Shown: piece by piece, positions 1 through 12,120 of the stretch
Numbering within the stretch: position 1 is the first letter of the stretch
How the letters are laid out: each line of letters opens with the position of its first letter
Origin: Ureaplasma canigenitalium ATCC 51252
Lineage (GTDB): Bacteria > Bacillota_I > Bacilli_A > Mycoplasmatales > Mycoplasmoidaceae
Length of the DNA stretch: 64,000 nucleotides
Reading direction: 5' to 3'
Assembly: GCF_000712165.1 (NCBI RefSeq)
Contig: NZ_JONZ01000004.1
Location: 62,001 to 126,000, forward strand
Position numbers and translations under genes: made by a program
The notes under the pieces: model-generated
The model's input: the letters and a program-made list of their open reading frames with translations, nothing else
Databases searched by the model: none
Told to the model about the DNA's origin: nothing

Positions 1-36
1 CTTTATAACTCACTATTATAATTACTTTATTATTGT

Positions 37-42
37 TATACT
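37..42 (+). promoter_or_regulatory. Possible -10 box upstream of secG
   Basis: TATACT lies 29 bases before the secG ATG, and an AAGGA ribosome binding site follows at about 62-66. No convincing -35 box is visible, and the window edge limits the view. Confidence 0.35.
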
Positions 43-71
43 ATATAGATATAAAAAATATAAGGATTTAT

Positions 72-296
72 ATGGGTTTAACAATCGCAATAATTTTATT
101 TTCTATCTTAGCCCTTATCATTGGCTTACTTTTATCGCGAAGTTCACCAACTGGTGGTCTTAGCAGCCTTAACGGACAAGATCTTGAACTTTTCAAAAAA
201 ACAAAAGACAGGGGATGAACAAAAGGATTTCAAATAGCAATGTTTTTCATTGCTATAGTACTTCTTTTAATTGTGATAATTTACCGTGCCGCATAA
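72..296 (+). CDS. secG: Preprotein translocase subunit SecG
   Basis: Small membrane subunit of the SecYEG protein-export channel. The 74-residue product has two hydrophobic segments (about residues 2-20 and 52-71) joined by a Gly/Ser-rich loop, the standard SecG hairpin. One in-frame TGA (position 217) is read as Trp. The ATG at 72 is preferred over an upstream in-frame ATG at 33 because it follows an AAGGA ribosome binding site by about 5 bases and gives a normal SecG N-terminus. The gene overlaps the start of rnr by 11 bases. The secG-rnr-smpB order is common in Firmicutes and supports the call. Confidence 0.85.
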
Positions 297-2472
297 TTTA
301 AGTGATTTTTACCGTAAGCTGGTTGTTAACTTTATTAGAAAATCCGGAAAACCCATTTCAACGAAGACTCTTTATGATGTAGTTAGTCGAAAAGTTAAAA
401 ACTTTAATCCTAATGTGCTTGATAAAACTTTAGAAGAATTATTGAACGAACACACATTACGACAATTAAATAGTGGCTCATTTGTATTGTCTTATGATGA
501 CTTTGAAAAAGAAACTGACATTCGAACAGGTACTGTTTCTATAAATTCAAAAGGTGATGGTTTTATTAAGGAAGATGAAACCGAAGTTGAATATTATGTC
601 AATAAAAAATATTTAAATGGTGCCCTAAAGTTTGATAAAGTCAAATTTGTTAAACTCAAAAAAGAACCGAAGAATGAACTTTATGATGCCGCTATCATTG
701 AAGTTGTTGAACATAGTAAAGATTATTTTGTTGGTGTTTTTAAAAAAAAGTCAAACCAAAAAGGTTATGAAGTTCAAATCGATGATCCATTATTCTATCT
801 AGAAGTTGAATTAGATGACATTAAGGGACTTGTTAATAACCACAAAATTCTACTTCACATTATTAAGAGCGATAACAAGAAAGCACTTTGTGAAGTTGTT
901 TATATTATTGGTCATATGAATGATGTTGGTAATGATATTTTAAGTATTGTTTACGACAACGGAATTAATCCAATAATTAGTGAAGAAGTCAATGAAGCCG
1001 CTGCTAAATGTGTTTTTAATGTTGACGAACACCAAAAAAAAATAAGAAGATTCCTTTTTGATCGTATGATTGTTTCGATTGATCCCGAAGGGTCTAAAGA
1101 CATCGATGATGCTGTTTTTGTAAAAAAACTGAATGTTGACAAGTATTTTTTAAGTGTTAACATTGCCGATGTTAGTTTTTACGTACAACCTGGTACAGTT
1201 CTTGATCAACAAGCAAGAAAACAAGGAACAAGCGTTTATCTTGCAGATCGTGTAATTCCAATGTTACCTCATAACATTTCTAATAATATTTGTTCTTTAA
1301 ACCAGCACGAGGAACGAATGGCGATTACGGTTGACATGATTATCCATCGTAAAGGGCACATTGTTTGAAAGGATATTTATCCTTCTGTTATTAAGAGTCA
1401 AAAACAACTTAGTTATGATGAAGTTAACTATTATTTCAAAAATAATCTACGTTCACCACTCAGCATTTCGATTAAGGAAATGCTCGATGAAGCTCGTGAG
1501 TTAAGTGCTAACATTCGCCAAAAACGAAAGAATGATGGTTATGTAAGCTTTGACATCAAGGAACCAAAAATTATTCTTAATGATAAAGGTATTCCAATCA
1601 GAATCGAAGTTAAAGATTCTGGAATTGCCGAAGAAATGATTGAGGACTTTATGATTACTGCTAATGAAGCAGTAACTACTTTTGTTAATGAGTTTGCTGA
1701 ACAGCAAATTAAAAATGGTGACAAGGATATAATGCCGTTTATCTATCGTGTCCACGATAAACCAAGCATCGAAAGTCTTAAACGCTTTGAAATCGAATCC
1801 AAGAAGTTAGCCTTTCATATTGATTCCGACCATGAAAACATCAAACCAAACTCAATTAGTAATTGACTTGAAGGCAATAAGGATAATGAAAACTTATCAT
1901 TAATTTCTAAAATTCTCCTTAGAGCAATGGCAAAAGCAAGTTATGAAATTAAGAATACTGGTCACTTTGGTCTCGCTCTTGAAGACTATACACATTTTAC
2001 TTCCCCAATTCGAAGATACCCAGACCTTCTTGTTCATAGACTTCTTTGAATGTATGTTTTTGATAGAGAAGCTTATAGCGATAAAGAACGACAAGAACTT
2101 AAAACTAACTTAAAAGTACTTTGTGATGAAGCAAATAAAAATGAAATTATCGCTCTTAAGACTGAACGAGATGTTAATGCTTGTAAGTTTGCTGAATATA
2201 TGAACTTTCATTTAAATGAAGAATTTGATGGTGTTGTAGTTGCAGTTAACTCTTTTGGTGTTTTTATTGAACTTGTAAATACCATTGAGGGTCTGCTTAG
2301 AATTTCAAATCTTGACAATGATTATTACACTTATATCCAAGAAAATAATACTCTTGTAGGTCAAAACTCAAATAATGTAATTTCAATTGGTAAAAAAGTT
2401 AGAGTTAAGGTAATTGATGCTAATAAATTAACAAGAAAAATTGAGTTTTCACTTGTTAAGTTCTATCGTTAA
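286..2472 (+). CDS. rnr: Ribonuclease R (RNB family 3'-5' exoribonuclease)
   Basis: Processive 3'-5' exoribonuclease that degrades structured RNA and non-stop mRNAs with SmpB/tmRNA. The 728-residue product, with several TGA-encoded Trp, has N-terminal winged-helix and cold-shock-like OB regions (about 1-230), the RNB catalytic core with the metal-binding motif [11 protein letters not shown] near residues 265-275, and a C-terminal S1 domain ([19 protein letters not shown], about 645-725). The start is a GTG that overlaps the secG end; an alternative internal start is possible because no strong ribosome binding site precedes it. smpB follows 14 bases later, consistent with a trans-translation operon. 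Confidence 0.93.
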
Positions 2473-2486
2473 TTTTTGGTGGATAA

Positions 2487-2921
2487 ATGATTATTACAAA
2501 CAAAAATGCTAACCGCAATTATTTTGTTAAAGAAGAATATGAAGCTGGTATGGTGTTAAAGGGAACCGAAGTTAAATCAGTGTCGCATGCGAATTGCTCA
2601 ATCAACGAATCCTTTATTAAAATAACCAAAGGGGAAGTTTATATTATTAATATGCATATAGCTCCTTTTTTCGAAGGAAATCGCTTCAATCAAGATCCCT
2701 ATCGTTCGAGAAAACTACTTCTCCATAGGAAAGAAATTATTAAAATCAGTCATAAAGTAATGACTGATAACCTAACATTAATACCACTTAAAATTTATTG
2801 AAAAAATAATAAATTAAAAATGTTAATTGGTCTTTGTCAAGGTAAGAAACTACATGACAAGAGAGAAGATCTTAAAAAGAAAACATTATCTCAAGAAGCT
2901 AGATTCATTAAACAATATTAA
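2487..2921 (+). CDS. smpB: SsrA-binding protein SmpB
   Basis: Binds tmRNA and delivers it to stalled ribosomes. The 144-residue product has the typical N-terminus (KNANRNYFVKEEYEAGMVLKG-like), the conserved GTEVKS motif and a basic C-terminal tail with KKLHDKREDLKKK, which enters the decoding path. One TGA (2799) is Trp. It follows rnr by 14 bases with a GGTGG ribosome binding site. tmRNA itself is not in this window. Confidence 0.95.
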
Positions 2922-2954
2922 TATTAGATTAGAATAAGATAGGGGGTGGATGAA

Positions 2955-4676
2955 GTGAAATTAATATGACACGTTTTATTAAGAAGACACAAAGCCCTTT
3001 TGTTTCTAGTCATTTTTTTTAACATCTTACAATTAGGGTTAATCTTAGCTCAACCCTTACTACTTAGTGCTCTTAATAATAAATCAGATATTTCACAACC
3101 AACAACTAGTCAAGATACTTATATCCTTGGTGGGATATTAATTGCTCTTGCTGTTGTTTGGATTATTATCATTTTAATTAAAAATTATTTACTAACGCGA
3201 CTCGAAGTTGCTGTGATGGAGCAGCTTCAGAAGAAGGTTTTTGAAAAATCGATGTTCCTTAGTCTAGAGGATAAACAACTATTTTCCAAAAGTAAATTAA
3301 TTAATATTTGTGTTAAGGATGTTAAAGAAATTTCAAAGACATCAACTTTTATTTTCCGTCCGATGTTTCTTGGTATTCTTTACTTCATTGGTGCTATCGT
3401 TTTGCTTTTTGTTTTAAATGGCAAGAATTGACAAATACCAGTTGCTATTGTCACAATTGCCGTTTCCATCGGCATTATTTATGGTTGCTTTGCTATTTGA
3501 GCTAGAAAATTTTGAGTAAGAACAAAGAAAGCGAGCGACAAGCTTGCTGTTTCAATTCACGAAAAAATTAACGGAGTAAGACCAATTAGATCTTTTTTAT
3601 TACAATCCGTTTTTGATTATGACATTGAAAAAAGATGAAAGGAAGTTGTTCATAAAAGTGAGTATGCCGCTCTAGTGATTCAGGGAGCTCTTGCTTTTGC
3701 GACTGTTGTTATTTATTTAATTAGTCCGTTTATTCTTCTTCTTGGGATAACAGTAACAAACTTAAAAGCCGCTGATATCCTTTCAATTATGCAGTCAAGC
3801 AACCTTCTTATTCTAGGGATTACCTTAATTGCTCTTTCAACTGAACAACTTCTTCGAACCAATGTAAGTTTTATTCGTACTCGGGAAATCATCTTCTATA
3901 AAAACAAAATTGAATATACAGGAACAAAGTCAATTTTAACCAACGATATTGTGTTTGATAATGTGTCCTTTATGTACGATAAAGAGGGTGGCAATGTTCT
4001 AAAGAATGTTTCTTTTAAAATAAATAGTGATGAGACAGTTGGGATTATTGGGACAACAGGTTCTGGTAAAACCACTTTAATTAATTTATTAATGCACCGT
4101 CTTGTACCAACTGAAGGTAATATTCTTGTTGATAATATACCAATTAAGGAAATTGATATTAAGTGCCTTCGTTCTTCGTTTTCTATTAATGAGCAAACTC
4201 CCCTTCTTTTTAAAGGTACATTCATTCATAATATCCTTTTTGGTCAGAAAAATATAGAAAAGGAAATCATCGATGAATCGATTGACATAGCACAAGCGAG
4301 AGATTTTATTTTTAGCACAGAAAAAGGTCTTGAGTCGTTGGTAGCACCTAAAGCTAAAAATCTTTCTGGTGGTCAAAAGCAACGTCTTGCCATTGCTAGA
4401 GCACTTTGTCGAAAAGGAGCACGTACCTTAATTCTTGATGATTCAACATCAGCACTTGATATGATTACTGAACGGAAATTAATCAACGCCCTTAAAAAAC
4501 AAAACCGATTTAAATCAATCATTATTATTGCACAACGAATTACAAACATCGTTAACTGTGACAAAATTATTGTGATGGATAGTGGGCGAATTGTTGGTAT
4601 GGGGAAATGGAATGAACTATTAAAAGACTGTCAAGTGTTTAAAGAAATTTATCAATCACAAATTAAAGAAGATTAA
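2955..4676 (+). CDS. ABC exporter half-transporter with degenerate ATPase site
   Basis: Type IV (MsbA/LmrA-like) exporter, 573 residues: a transmembrane domain (about 1-310) fused to a nucleotide-binding domain. Walker A GTTGSGKT is at 366-373 and LSGGQ at 470-474. The Walker B end reads LILDD, so the catalytic Glu is Asp (496), and the switch His is Gln (527, IAQR). These two changes are the hallmark of the degenerate-site half of heterodimeric exporters such as TM287 or BmrC/LmrC. Start is GTG at 2955 after AGGGGGTG; the overlapping ATG at 2950 hits a stop in its own frame. It pairs with the next gene, 3 bases downstream. Substrate is unknown. Confidence 0.88.
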
Positions 4677-4679
4677 ATT

Positions 4680-6488
4680 ATGAGTTTAAAAAGTAATAAA
4701 GCAGTTTATTCTAAATGAGAGTTAATTAGGTTTTACTTTAAACCCTTTAAGAAATATTTTATGGGTTTAACACTTACTATCATTGGTTGATTAATTTTTA
4801 ACATCGGCGCCATCTTTCTTCTTCAAACACTGATTGATCAATTTTCCAAAGGTTTAACGACTGAGGAAATTCTTGTATACTTCTGTCTTGGAGTAATGGG
4901 TCTTTACCTTTTTGCTGGTATTTTAAACTTCTTCATTAACCTAATTTCGATTAAGGTATCATATAAACTTGAGCGTCATCTTTCAATGATGGTGATTAAT
5001 AAATTAAGTCGCTTACCGATGCGATTCTATGATATGAACAATGCTGGTGAAATTTTTAATAAAGCATTGTCCGATCCCACTAATATCCAAAATGGGATGG
5101 TTAATTTTTATATCGAATTAAATAAAGCAATATTTGGGGGAGTTTTTTACGGAATCGCTCTTATTCTTTTAAGTCCATACATCGCTCTTATTGGTCTTGC
5201 TCTTTATGGACTTCTGATGTCAATTATTGCTTTTATCTTTAAGAAATCTCAAAAGCTTGCAATTAAAAAGCGACAAGATTTTGTTCAACTTAATGACTAT
5301 ATGGAGGAAATGATTACTTCACAAAGTGTTATTGAAAATTATGGTGAACAAGATTACATCGTTGATGGTTATAAGAAAATTGAACAAGGACTAAGAGCTA
5401 ACTGAATTAAAGCCTATGCGACTAGTGGGGTCATCTTTCCGTGAAGTGTCTTTGCTTTAAGAATTTTAAATGTTTGTATTACCGTTGCCTTCCTACTACT
5501 TTCTATTTCAAAGATTGAACTTCCTGGTATTGTCAAAAATATTGATCATGCGACCAAAACAATTTCCTTTGGTACATTAGTTAGCCTATCCCTTGTTTCA
5601 AACTTGTTCGCTGACCTTTTTAGTACTGTATGTAATAACATTCAAATTTTTATTTCAGCTCAATCTTCTTTAAGAAAGATGAATGAACTAGTCCAAGAAA
5701 AGGAAGAACATGATGATATTGAACAGTTACATATCGACCCTTCAGAGGGGATTGATGTTGAATTTAAAAATGTGTATTTTAACTATCTTGAAAACAAACC
5801 AACATTAAAAAATGTTTCATTTGTTGCTAAGCGAAATATGAAGGTTGCTATTATTGGACCGACTGGTTCAGGTAAAACAACAATTGTTAACTTAATTAAC
5901 AGATTCTATGATATTAACCAAGGAGACATCACTTTTAACGGTGTAAGCATTGTTAATAAAAGTCGGAATAGTGTTCGAAAGAATATCTCAATTGTATTAC
6001 AGGATACCTTCTTATTTAGTGAATCAATTTTAAAAAATGTGCTTCGGGGAAACGAAAATGCGACCCCCGCAGATGTTATTAAAGCATGTAAAAAAGCACA
6101 AGTTCACGATTTCATTATGAAGTATGAAAATGATTACGGGACAATTCTTGATGACAGTCGAAACCTTTCGCAGGGTCAAAAACAATTATTAACAATCGCC
6201 CGTGCGATTATTTCTGATGCAAAAATTATTATTCTTGATGAAGCGACAAGTTCTATTGACACTAGAACTGAAAAATTAGTTCAAAAAGCAATTGAAAACC
6301 TAATTCACTCACGAACAGCATTTGTTATTGCTCACCGATTGTCTACAATATTAAATGCTGATTTAATTTTAGTTATTAAAGATGGTGAAATTATAGGACA
6401 GGGAAATCATGAAACGTTGCTTAATTCATGTCCGTTCTATAAAGAGCTTTATTATGCTAATTACTCAACTAAGCATATTAATGAATAA
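4680..6488 (+). CDS. ABC exporter half-transporter with canonical ATPase residues
   Basis: Second half of the exporter, 602 residues, membrane domain (about 1-350) then nucleotide-binding domain. Walker A GPTGSGKT is at 393-400, the signature is LSQGQ (496-500), Walker B ends in LDE (Glu 521) and the switch His is present (552, IAHR). The non-standard signature LSQGQ would face the degenerate Walker site of the partner, as in TM288. Several TGA codons encode Trp. Likely a drug or lipid exporter; the substrate cannot be told from sequence. It is followed by lysS after 15 bases. Confidence 0.9.
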
Positions 6489-6503
6489 AAACAAGGGGAA
6501 GTT

Positions 6504-7979
6504 ATGAATCGTAAATTTACCGAACAAGAAATCATTAGAAGAAACACATTAGAGAAACTTTTTTCGAATAACGAAGATCCCTATCTCACATCAAAAATTG
6601 CTCGTTCTTCTGACCTTAAAACCTTTAAGGAACAATATATTAATTTTTCAAAGGATGAATTACACGATATGAACATTAAACCGGTCACTTTAGCTGGTCG
6701 TCTTATGAATGTTCGTCAGACTTTTGGTGTTATTCAGGATTTTTCAGGCACTCTTCAAATCTATTTAAATAAGAAAAATGTTACACCCGAACTTTTTCAA
6801 CTTTTTAAGAGTCTTGACCTTGGGGATATTATAGAAGCGCAGGGTACACCGATGAAAACAAACAGCGATGAACTGACTCTTAATATTTCGTCTCTTAAGT
6901 TAATCTCAAAAAGTCTTAAAGTGCTACCTGAAAAATATCACGGTCTAGTTGACGAAGAACTTCGTGCCCGTCACCGTTATGTTGATTTAATTGTTAATCC
7001 AAATAGTAAGCAAACTTTTATCCTAAGATCTTTAATTATTCGTGAGATAAGAAATTATCTTGATCAACTTGGTTATTTTGAAGTTGAAACACCAGTTCTA
7101 AATGACATCCTTTCTGGAGCTGCGGCTCGTCCTTTTATTACTCATCACAATACACTTGATAAAAATTATTACCTTCGCATCGCGACAGAAATTCCGCTTA
7201 AGAAATGCATTGTAGGTGGTTTTGAGAAAGTTTATGAAATTGGTAGAATCTTTCGCAATGAAGGAATGGACTCAACACACAACCCGGAGTTTACAAGTAT
7301 TGAACTTTATGCTGCTTATGAAGATATGTGATATGTGATGGATCTAACTGAGAAGTTAATTCGTCATATTGCTGCTAAATTTAATATTAACAAACCAACA
7401 TTCCGTGGTCATGAAATTGATCTTTTAAAACCTTTTCATAAAGCACATATGGTCGATTTAATTAAGGAACACACAGGTATTAATTTTTTTAATATAACTG
7501 ATGTGAAAGAAGCAATGCAGTTAGCAAAGACAAATAATATCAAGGTTGAAAAGCACCAAGAAAGCACCGGACATATTATTAATTTATTTTTTGAACATTT
7601 TGTTGAAGATAAAATCATCCAGCCAACCTTTGTCTATGGACATCCAGTTGAAGTGTCTCCGCTTGCTAAACGTAATAAAGATGATGACCGATTTACAGAC
7701 CGTTTTGAACTTTTTATTGCCCAAAAAGAATTTGCTAATGCTTTTAGTGAATTAAACAATCCAATCGACCAATACAACCGTTTCCTTGATCAATTAAATG
7801 AAGCTCGTCTTGGAAATAATGAAGCTAACGAAATGGATATTAATTTTATCGAAGCTCTTGAATACGGGATGCCACCAACCGCCGGACTTGGGATAGGAAT
7901 AGATCGTCTTGTTATGCTCTTTACTTCGAACGACACTATTCGTAATGTCTTACTCTTCCCACATATGAAAGACAGATAA
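6504..7979 (+). CDS. lysS: Lysyl-tRNA synthetase (class II)
   Basis: Charges tRNA-Lys. The 491-residue product has the N-terminal OB-fold anticodon-binding domain (about 50-150; [19 protein letters not shown]) and the class II core with motif 2 ([22 protein letters not shown], near 245-265, split here for length: IGRIFRNEG and HNPEFT) and motif 3 ([12 protein letters not shown], near the C-terminus). A TGA at 7329 encodes Trp in YAAYEDMWYVMD. A strong ribosome binding site AAGGGGAAG precedes the ATG. The stop overlaps the next start by one base. Confidence 0.96.
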
Positions 7980-9244
7980 TGAAAAATAAAAAACTATTTA
8001 AACTATCGTTAGTTTCACTAGTTTTTATACCAGCATCTTTAGTTTTTGTATCTTGTGTAAAGACCGATTACCAGATTACTGATAATCATTTTTTTACCAA
8101 ACAATATTACACTAAGGATTTTTTTAACATTATAAATGACTATGCCTTACAATTTGATCAAATTATCGATTTTAATGAACTTAAAAAAAGATTGCCTAGT
8201 CGTTACCAACATTATCAGTCTTTTCTTGATTACTCAAAAAATGAACTTTCTTTATTAATAAAAGATATCGAAAAGACTAAAGATAAATTAAAGGAAAAGG
8301 GTATCGAAAATAAGACCATTTTGTTTTTAGATAATCGTCAACCTTTAACTTTTGATGAACATTCATACAATAATTTTTTTATCTCATCTGTTCCTAACCA
8401 TAGTCTTTTTTATAGTAAAGAAAATGGTCTTGGGTTTCACTTTCCCTTAACTAATAATAAAACAATAAATAGCTTGATTGACAATGCTGATGGAATTGGT
8501 AAAACAAGTTTAAGAGTTAATCCGACACTAAGTACAAATGTGATAAAAGATGCTTTTAAAAACCAAGTTGACTATGTGATTTATTTGTGCAATATTGATG
8601 ATTTAGCTAGCAACCAGAAATTCATTTTTAATCATCTAAGAACGACGGATAATTTTTTACCTAATCATTTACTAAAAGATAGAAATAGTAAAGTTTTATT
8701 TGCTGATCGTAAGCTTTTTGTAAATCAAAACCACGCCCCACTCGCTATTTTTGAAATGTTAAATTTTTTAAATAACCAGTTTAATTTAAATCTATCCTTT
8801 GCTTTTACACCATTTAAAAAAAGTGAGTTAATTAATATCGCTAACGGTTCTCTTGATTTATCGCCTTTGTTCAAAGGTAATAGTCACAAAGTTAATCGCC
8901 GGATTGTTGCATCTACATCTTTTAGCATTGATTTATTATTATTTTTTGGTATTCAACCGGATACCATAATTGACTATAATCAATTCCTGGATCCTTCGGA
9001 TAATGCTTATGGAATGTCTAGTGTTCTTAAGCAATATTTAAATCCTAAATTACCGTTAAATTTAATTAATAAGGAATTTAGTTCAAGCAATGCCAAAGAT
9101 TTTTTAAATATGAATAATGCTATTTATTTAATTCATCCGTGATTAGAAGATGAATTTAAGATTATTTATAAAGAAAATAAAGAAAATGTATTTTTTATAA
9201 AATTAAATTTAGGTAAAGAAAAGAAATATAAGCAAAAAATTTAA
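7979..9244 (+). CDS. Lipoprotein, probable metal-chelate (FhuD/BtuF-like) binding protein
   Basis: The 421-residue product begins with a lipoprotein signal peptide ending in a lipobox at Cys26 (VFVSC). It starts on the last base of lysS and is followed by two FecCD/BtuC-like permeases, so it is inferred to be their binding protein. A stretch near residues 310-335 (RRIVASTSFSIDLLLFFGIQ) resembles the first strand-helix of siderophore/B12 binding proteins, but that element normally sits at the N-terminus, whereas here about 300 residues precede it. One TGA (9140) is Trp. Substrate could be iron-siderophore, haem, or cobalamin. The family assignment leans on the neighbours. Confidence 0.6.
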
Positions 9245-9247
9245 TCA

Positions 9248-10252
9248 ATGAAGATATTTAAAGAGAAAAGGAACTTTCGTCCATTAAATAAACAAGGTTT
9301 GATTATTTTATCATTCCTATTTTTTTGTTCATTAATTACTTATTTTTGTAATATCTTTTACTTTCAAGATATTCCGTTAGTAACCACCTTTAATTCTTTA
9401 ACTAGTAAAGAAATTTTGTTTAAATATTTTTATACTCCAACACTTCTTATGGTTGCTGGAATTGGTTTGTCGGTTGTTGGTTTTTCGTTACAAGCTATTA
9501 ATAAAAATCAGCTTGCTTCACCGTCAATGATGGGAATTTATCCGATTACAGTTTTTGCTTTTTTGATTCTACAAATTACAAAAAACAACTCCTTAATTAC
9601 TTATCTAGGTTTTTTTCTAGCGATTCTTTTTTGCTCAATTTTATTGTTAATTAATTATTATTTTCAAACAAAAAATACAGGTAAATTTACCGAAAAACCC
9701 CTTCTTTTTGGTTTTGGTTTAGGTGTTGTTTTTTCAGGTATTAATTTGGTGCTCGCTAGTTATGTAAAAAACGAAAATATAAGTTTTGTACAGCTGATAA
9801 GTAATTCGGTTGTTTATTATTCGGTTGATAATTTTGTTATTAGTCTTGTTTTAATCACCTTATCTACAGTTACACTTTTTATTATTAATAAGCACATTAA
9901 CATTATGGATATTGAATTTAAATATGCTCGTGTAGTTGGGGTTCGTGTTAATCTTATTTATTTCCTTGTTTCCTTATGTGCTATTTTAATTAGTGTTTCG
10001 ACTGTTCTTTCACTTGGTAGTATTTCACTAATCGCGACAATTATGCCTTTCTTTTCTCGACTTATTTTTAAAAAGCAAAACTATATGATAAAAAATATTG
10101 GTGCAGGATTAATTGCTAATATTTTTCTTCAACTAAATGGAATTTTAGTTGAATTTTTCTTGTCGATTAATCTTGTTTTTTTGGTTGCTTCTTTTCTCGC
10201 AATTCCCCTTATTTTTTTAGTTAGATACCAAATTAGAAGGAAGTTTTTCTAA
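9248..10252 (+). CDS. FecCD/BtuC-family ABC transporter permease
   Basis: Membrane permease, 334 residues with about 9-10 hydrophobic segments. The stretch GIGLSVVGFSLQAINKNQLA followed by SPSMMGIYP matches the family motif in which a helix ends in LQ...NPLA.P..LGI. It lies 3 bases after the lipoprotein and overlaps the next permease by one base (TAATG), so the two are probably translationally coupled. Together they would form a type II (vitamin B12/siderophore) importer channel. No ATPase gene is beside them. Confidence 0.8.
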   Translation: MKIFKEKRNFRPLNKQGLIILSFLFFCSLITYFCNIFYFQDIPLVTTFNSLTSKEILFKYFYTPTLLMVAGIGLSVVGFSLQAINKNQLASPSMMGIYPITVFAFLILQITKNNSLITYLGFFLAILFCSILLLINYYFQTKNTGKFTEKPLLFGFGLGVVFSGINLVLASYVKNENISFVQLISNSVVYYSVDNFVISLVLITLSTVTLFIINKHINIMDIEFKYARVVGVRVNLIYFLVSLCAILISVSTVLSLGSISLIATIMPFFSRLIFKKQNYMIKNIGAGLIANIFLQLNGILVEFFLSINLVFLVASFLAIPLIFLVRYQIRRKFF

Positions 10253-11238
10253 TGGTAGGTAATCATAAATCTTTTAGTGAGAAAAAGCTAACAAGAAAAT
10301 TTATTAAGGTTTTTTTACCTCTGATTTTTCTTATCTTTTTGTTATTTTTTATCTCAGTTTATGCATCAAGTGGATTTAAGAATGCATCATGATTTCAATA
10401 CAAAATAATTTTCCAATTATTATTATCAGGGTTCGCTCTAGGAGCGGCTTCTTATTTAATTTCAAGGTTAACTAAAAACAAGTTAGTTGACACATCGATA
10501 ACAGGAATATCAAACATAAATTTAATTGTTCTTTTAGTCATCTTTCTTATTACCGATTCTGTTTCACTAGCGAACCATCAGAATATTATTTATGCTCTTC
10601 CTTTGGTTTTTTTTGTTGGTTCAATCCTAGTTACTGGTATTCTTCAGTTAACTTGTCATTCCTTTAACCGTTATTACTTTAAACGACTAGTTATTATTGG
10701 GATAGTAATTAATTTAATCGCAATTATCATTGCTCAAGCACTACGGATTTATGTAAACAAGGATAATAGTCTTTTTTTGAAAACCATTATTCTTGGTAGT
10801 ATTAATGCTAAAGAAGACTATACTTTTTTTGTTAGCTTAGTTTTGCTTCTTCTTGCCCTTTTTATCCTAATTATTTTTCAAAGAAAAATTTTTCTTCTAG
10901 TTAGCCACGAAGGTATCGCTCGTCAACTAGGAGTAAACACAAAAGGAATTACTTTTCTTATTTTTTTGATTATTTCCCTTTTTACGACAAGTAGCTATCT
11001 CCTAAATGGAAATGTGGTTTTTGTCGGTCTTGTTGGCTCTTTTGGCGGGTTTCTTGTTTCACGGAATTATGTTATTAAAGGTTGTTTTATTTCAGGTCTA
11101 ATCAGTTCTGTACTTATGATTTCTTCGTACGATATTTTTTATCTCATACTAGATGTCGATGCAGCTAATACCATTGTTCTTTTTCCAATTTTAAGTGGAA
11201 CCATTTTCCTTGGGATGGTATTGTTATCAAAAATTTAA
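10252..11238 (+). CDS. FecCD/BtuC-family ABC transporter permease, second subunit
   Basis: Second permease, 328 residues, strongly hydrophobic. The family pattern is recognisable as LLLSGFALGAASYLISRLTK then KLVDTSITGIS, and a later NVVFVGLVGSFGGFLVSR corresponds to the FVGLIVPHIAR segment, here lacking the usual Pro-His. One TGA (10389) encodes Trp. It ends 45 bases before the hydrolase gene, with a short repeat AACTTTTAAAAATT...AAATTTTTAAAAGG between them that could form a weak hairpin. An ATPase would normally follow but is absent. Confidence 0.72.
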
Positions 11239-11283
11239 TAACTTTTAAAAATTAATTGTTTAAAATTTTTAAAAGGTGGTTTT

Positions 11284-12120
11284 ATGGAATATATTGAAGG
11301 TCAGTATTTAAATTATTATTTTATCGAGAGTGATTCAAAAAAGAACAAAAAAGGTACCATTGTTTTTATCCATGGTTTATCTTGCACTCCGCATTATTTT
11401 TTTCTAATGAAGAATGACTTTACCGAATACGATTGTTATTTTTTTGGTTTACCTGGTCATGGGTTAACACCAGAATTGCCACCAAAATTTATGAATACAC
11501 TGTCCTTTAAAGAGATAGTTATTAATCAAATTAAAAATCTTGGTTTAAAAGATGTAATTCTTATCGGTCATTCTCTTGGTGCTGCTCTTTGTGCTTTGGT
11601 AGCACACCCCTTAAAAGATATTGTTAAAAAATGTGTTCTTGTATGTCCTTACACCTATGGATTTGACCCTAATCATAAAAACTTTTACTGACTTTTACCT
11701 TTTAATGTCAAAAAGCACCCAGATCGTGCTCTTCAACAAATTTATTACGACTATCGAAAAAATTATGTTACTCTACCGGATACCCGAATTGACCAGATTA
11801 CAAGGGAGAAATTACAAAAAGGGTTAAGGTCGGTATGACACATAGTTGCTAATTTAATTTTTTCTATAAAACTCCGTAAGGAATTAAAAGACGCATACCA
11901 TCACCTATCTATTCCGTCCCTCCTTATTCTTTCAAAAGAAGACCGTTTAATTAATTGTCAAACAACTAGGAAGAAGATCAAGGCGAATAATCAATTAATC
12001 GTTTATACTTTTTATAAATCGGGTCATATTCCTTTTATTGAGGAAGTTGATTTATTTGTGAAGGTTGTTAAGGATTTTATTGATGGAAGAAATATCGATG
12101 ATGGTGAATACAATGAGTAA
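11284..12120 (+). CDS. Alpha/beta hydrolase
   Basis: Cytosolic hydrolase of 278 residues. It shows the oxyanion region FIHGLSCTP, the nucleophile elbow GHSLGA (Ser about 98), and a late Asp/His pair (SKEDRLI near 219 and SGHIPF near 255), so the catalytic triad looks intact. Three TGA codons encode Trp, including 11689. A ribosome binding site AAAGGTGG precedes the ATG. Its 3' end overlaps tmk by 8 bases. Mycoplasma genomes often annotate such genes as lipase/esterase; the true substrate is not deducible. Confidence 0.82.
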
